Part shown: one piece after another, positions 5,986-7,217 of the stretch | How positions within the stretch are numbered: the first letter of the stretch is position 1 | How the letters are laid out: each line of letters begins with the position of its first letter | Assembly: GCA_021159805.1 (NCBI GenBank) | Contig: JAGHDT010000297.1 | Coordinates: 1 to 7,217, forward strand | Direction: 5' to 3' | Source of the DNA: Anaerolineae bacterium | GTDB lineage: Bacteria; Chloroflexota; Anaerolineae; B4-G1; SLSP01 | DNA: 7,217 nt | Program-made: the position numbers and the translations under genes | Notes under the pieces: model-generated | Databases searched by the model: none | Seen by the model: the letters and a program-made list of their open reading frames with translations, nothing else | What the model was told of the DNA's origin: nothing

Positions 5986-7217
5986 ACTCCTCACTCAGGG
6001 TGATCACCGCACGCAGATCGTCGGTGCTGAGTTCGGTTAGCCAGCCCTCGCCGGCCCCGACGACGCTCTGGGCCAGTGCCTTCTTGCTTTCGATCAGGGC
6101 ATCGATCTTCTCCTCCAGTGTTCCCGCGCAGATGAACTTGTGCACTTGCACATCACGCGTCTGGCCGATGCGATAGGCCCGGTCCGTAGCCTGGTCCTCC
6201 ACGGCTGGATTCCACCAGCGATCGAAGTGGAAGACGTGGTTTGCAGCCGTAAGGTTCAGCCCGGTGCCGCCGGCCTTCAGGGAGAGGATGAAAATCGGTG
6301 GGCCTTGTTGTGTCTGGAAGCGTGCGACTATCTCATCACGGCGCTTCGCCGGTGTGCCGCCGTGAAGATAGAGCACCTCGACCCCAAACAGCGCCTGTAG
6401 ATGGCTCTGAAGCGGGTGTCCCATCTCACGAAACTGGGTGAAGATGAGAGCCCGATCGCCCACGTCGAGGGCTTCCTCCAGCATCTCAACCAGACGCTCC
6501 AGTTTTCCGGATCGGCCCCGCAACGCGGAGCCATCCCCGAGGTACTGAGCTGGATGATTGCACACTTGCTTGAGCCTCAGCAACATACGCAGGATGGCGC
6601 CGCGGCGTGAGATAGCCGACTGGCCCTCAGCCGCTGCCATTTCGATAGCCTGCAATTGTTCCTCCACGACGGCCTGGTAGAGGGTGACCTGTTCCTGGGT
6701 CAAAGAACAGTAGACCTTCATCTCCAATTTCTCGGGGAGGTCCTGGATGACTGCGGGGTCTGTCTTGAGGCGGCGGAGGACAAAAGGCTCGACCAGTTTC
6801 CGCAGCTTGGCGGTCGCTTCGGCATCTTGGTAGCGTTCGATGGGCAGCGCGTAGCGCTTGCGGAAACTCTGTCGGGTCCCCAGGAGTCCGGGGTTGAGGA
6901 ACTGCATCATCGACCACAGATCTGAAAGACGGTTCTCCACGGGCGTGCCTGTTAGTGCGCAGCGATTATACGAGTGCAGGCTACGCACGGCCCGCGTCTG
7001 CTTGGCATCAGGATTCTTGATGTTCTGCGCCTCGTCAAGGATGACATCGCTCCACGTCATCTCCGTCAGGGTCTCAACATCTCGGCGCACCAGGCCATAG
7101 GTGGTAATCACGACATCGTGCTCTTCCGCCGCCTCGATTAGGGCCATCCCCCGGTCACGTTCCCCTCCGTGGTGCACGAGCACACGCAGCTCTGGAGCGA
7201 ACCGTGCGATCTCACGC
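5984..7217 (-). CDS. SNF2-family DNA-dependent ATPase/helicase, C-terminal part (5' partial)
   Basis: The frame is open through the right edge (REIARFAPELRVLVHHGG reads on without a start), so the N-terminus with Walker A is outside; 410 residues are visible. Numbered from the first complete codon, I see VVITTYG (motif Ib region), DEAQ at 61-64 (Walker B, motif II), LTGTP at 88-92 (motif III), FVLRRLKTD at 145-153 and LKQVCNHP at 215-222, both typical of SNF2. LIFTQF at 257-262 (motif IV), SLKAGGTGLNL at 312-322 (motif V) and the DRWWNP to RIGQ segment at 332-352 (motif VI) complete the second RecA-like lobe. The C-terminal EEKIDALIESKKALA is also a family hallmark. All visible motifs look intact, so the enzyme is probably active as a DNA translocase/remodelling ATPase in the cytoplasm. 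It heads the operon with the SWIM gene. Its promoter lies outside the window. Confidence 0.95.
   Translation of the reverse strand, partial: REIARFAPELRVLVHHGGERDRGMALIEAAEEHDVVITTYGLVRRDVETLTEMTWSDVILDEAQNIKNPDAKQTRAVRSLHSYNRCALTGTPVENRLSDLWSMMQFLNPGLLGTRQSFRKRYALPIERYQDAEATAKLRKLVEPFVLRRLKTDPAVIQDLPEKLEMKVYCSLTQEQVTLYQAVVEEQLQAIEMAAAEGQSAISRRGAILRMLLRLKQVCNHPAQYLGDGSALRGRSGKLERLVEMLEEALDVGDRALIFTQFREMGHPLQSHLQALFGVEVLYLHGGTPAKRRDEIVARFQTQQGPPIFILSLKAGGTGLNLTAANHVFHFDRWWNPAVEDQATDRAYRIGQTRDVQVHKFICAGTLEEKIDALIESKKALAQSVVGAGEGWLTELSTDDLRAVITLSEE

Overview
The window is GC-rich and densely coding, from a bacterium that I place tentatively in the Chloroflexota. The reasons are the SWIM/SNF2 gene pair, the zinc-ribbon-tailed cytosolic protein, and the MFS N-terminus of a type common in that phylum. 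This is recognition by style, not a database result. No rRNA, tRNA, CRISPR array, insertion sequence or phage gene is visible.

Left part, + strand, 1-4690: three genes in one direction. The first is open at the left edge and encodes a large membrane-anchored protein (979 visible residues). It has a cysteine-rich, Ig/PKD-like outer part, a single membrane helix, a coiled coil, and a C-terminal region with a possible nucleotidyltransferase motif. Its stop overlaps the start of the second gene by ATGA. The second encodes a 403-residue soluble protein that appears internally duplicated and ends in a four-cysteine zinc ribbon. After 71 bp comes a 156-residue protein with five predicted membrane helices and its own strong ribosome binding site. 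The first two are probably made together and may act together. The third may belong to the same transcript, but this is less certain.

Middle, 4691-5089: a 230-bp non-coding stretch with one weak hairpin, then the decayed N-terminus of an MFS transporter. The MFS remnant carries a one-base frameshift and is cut off where the convergent SWIM gene ends.

Right part, - strand, 5087-7217: an operon of a SNF2-family ATPase (N-terminus beyond the right edge) followed 9 bp later by a SWIM zinc-finger protein. This is a known bacterial gene pairing, and the two proteins probably act together on DNA.

The least explained part is the coupled pair at 1-4148. I offer a membrane-protein plus chaperone/adaptor (EspG-like) interpretation as a hypothesis only.
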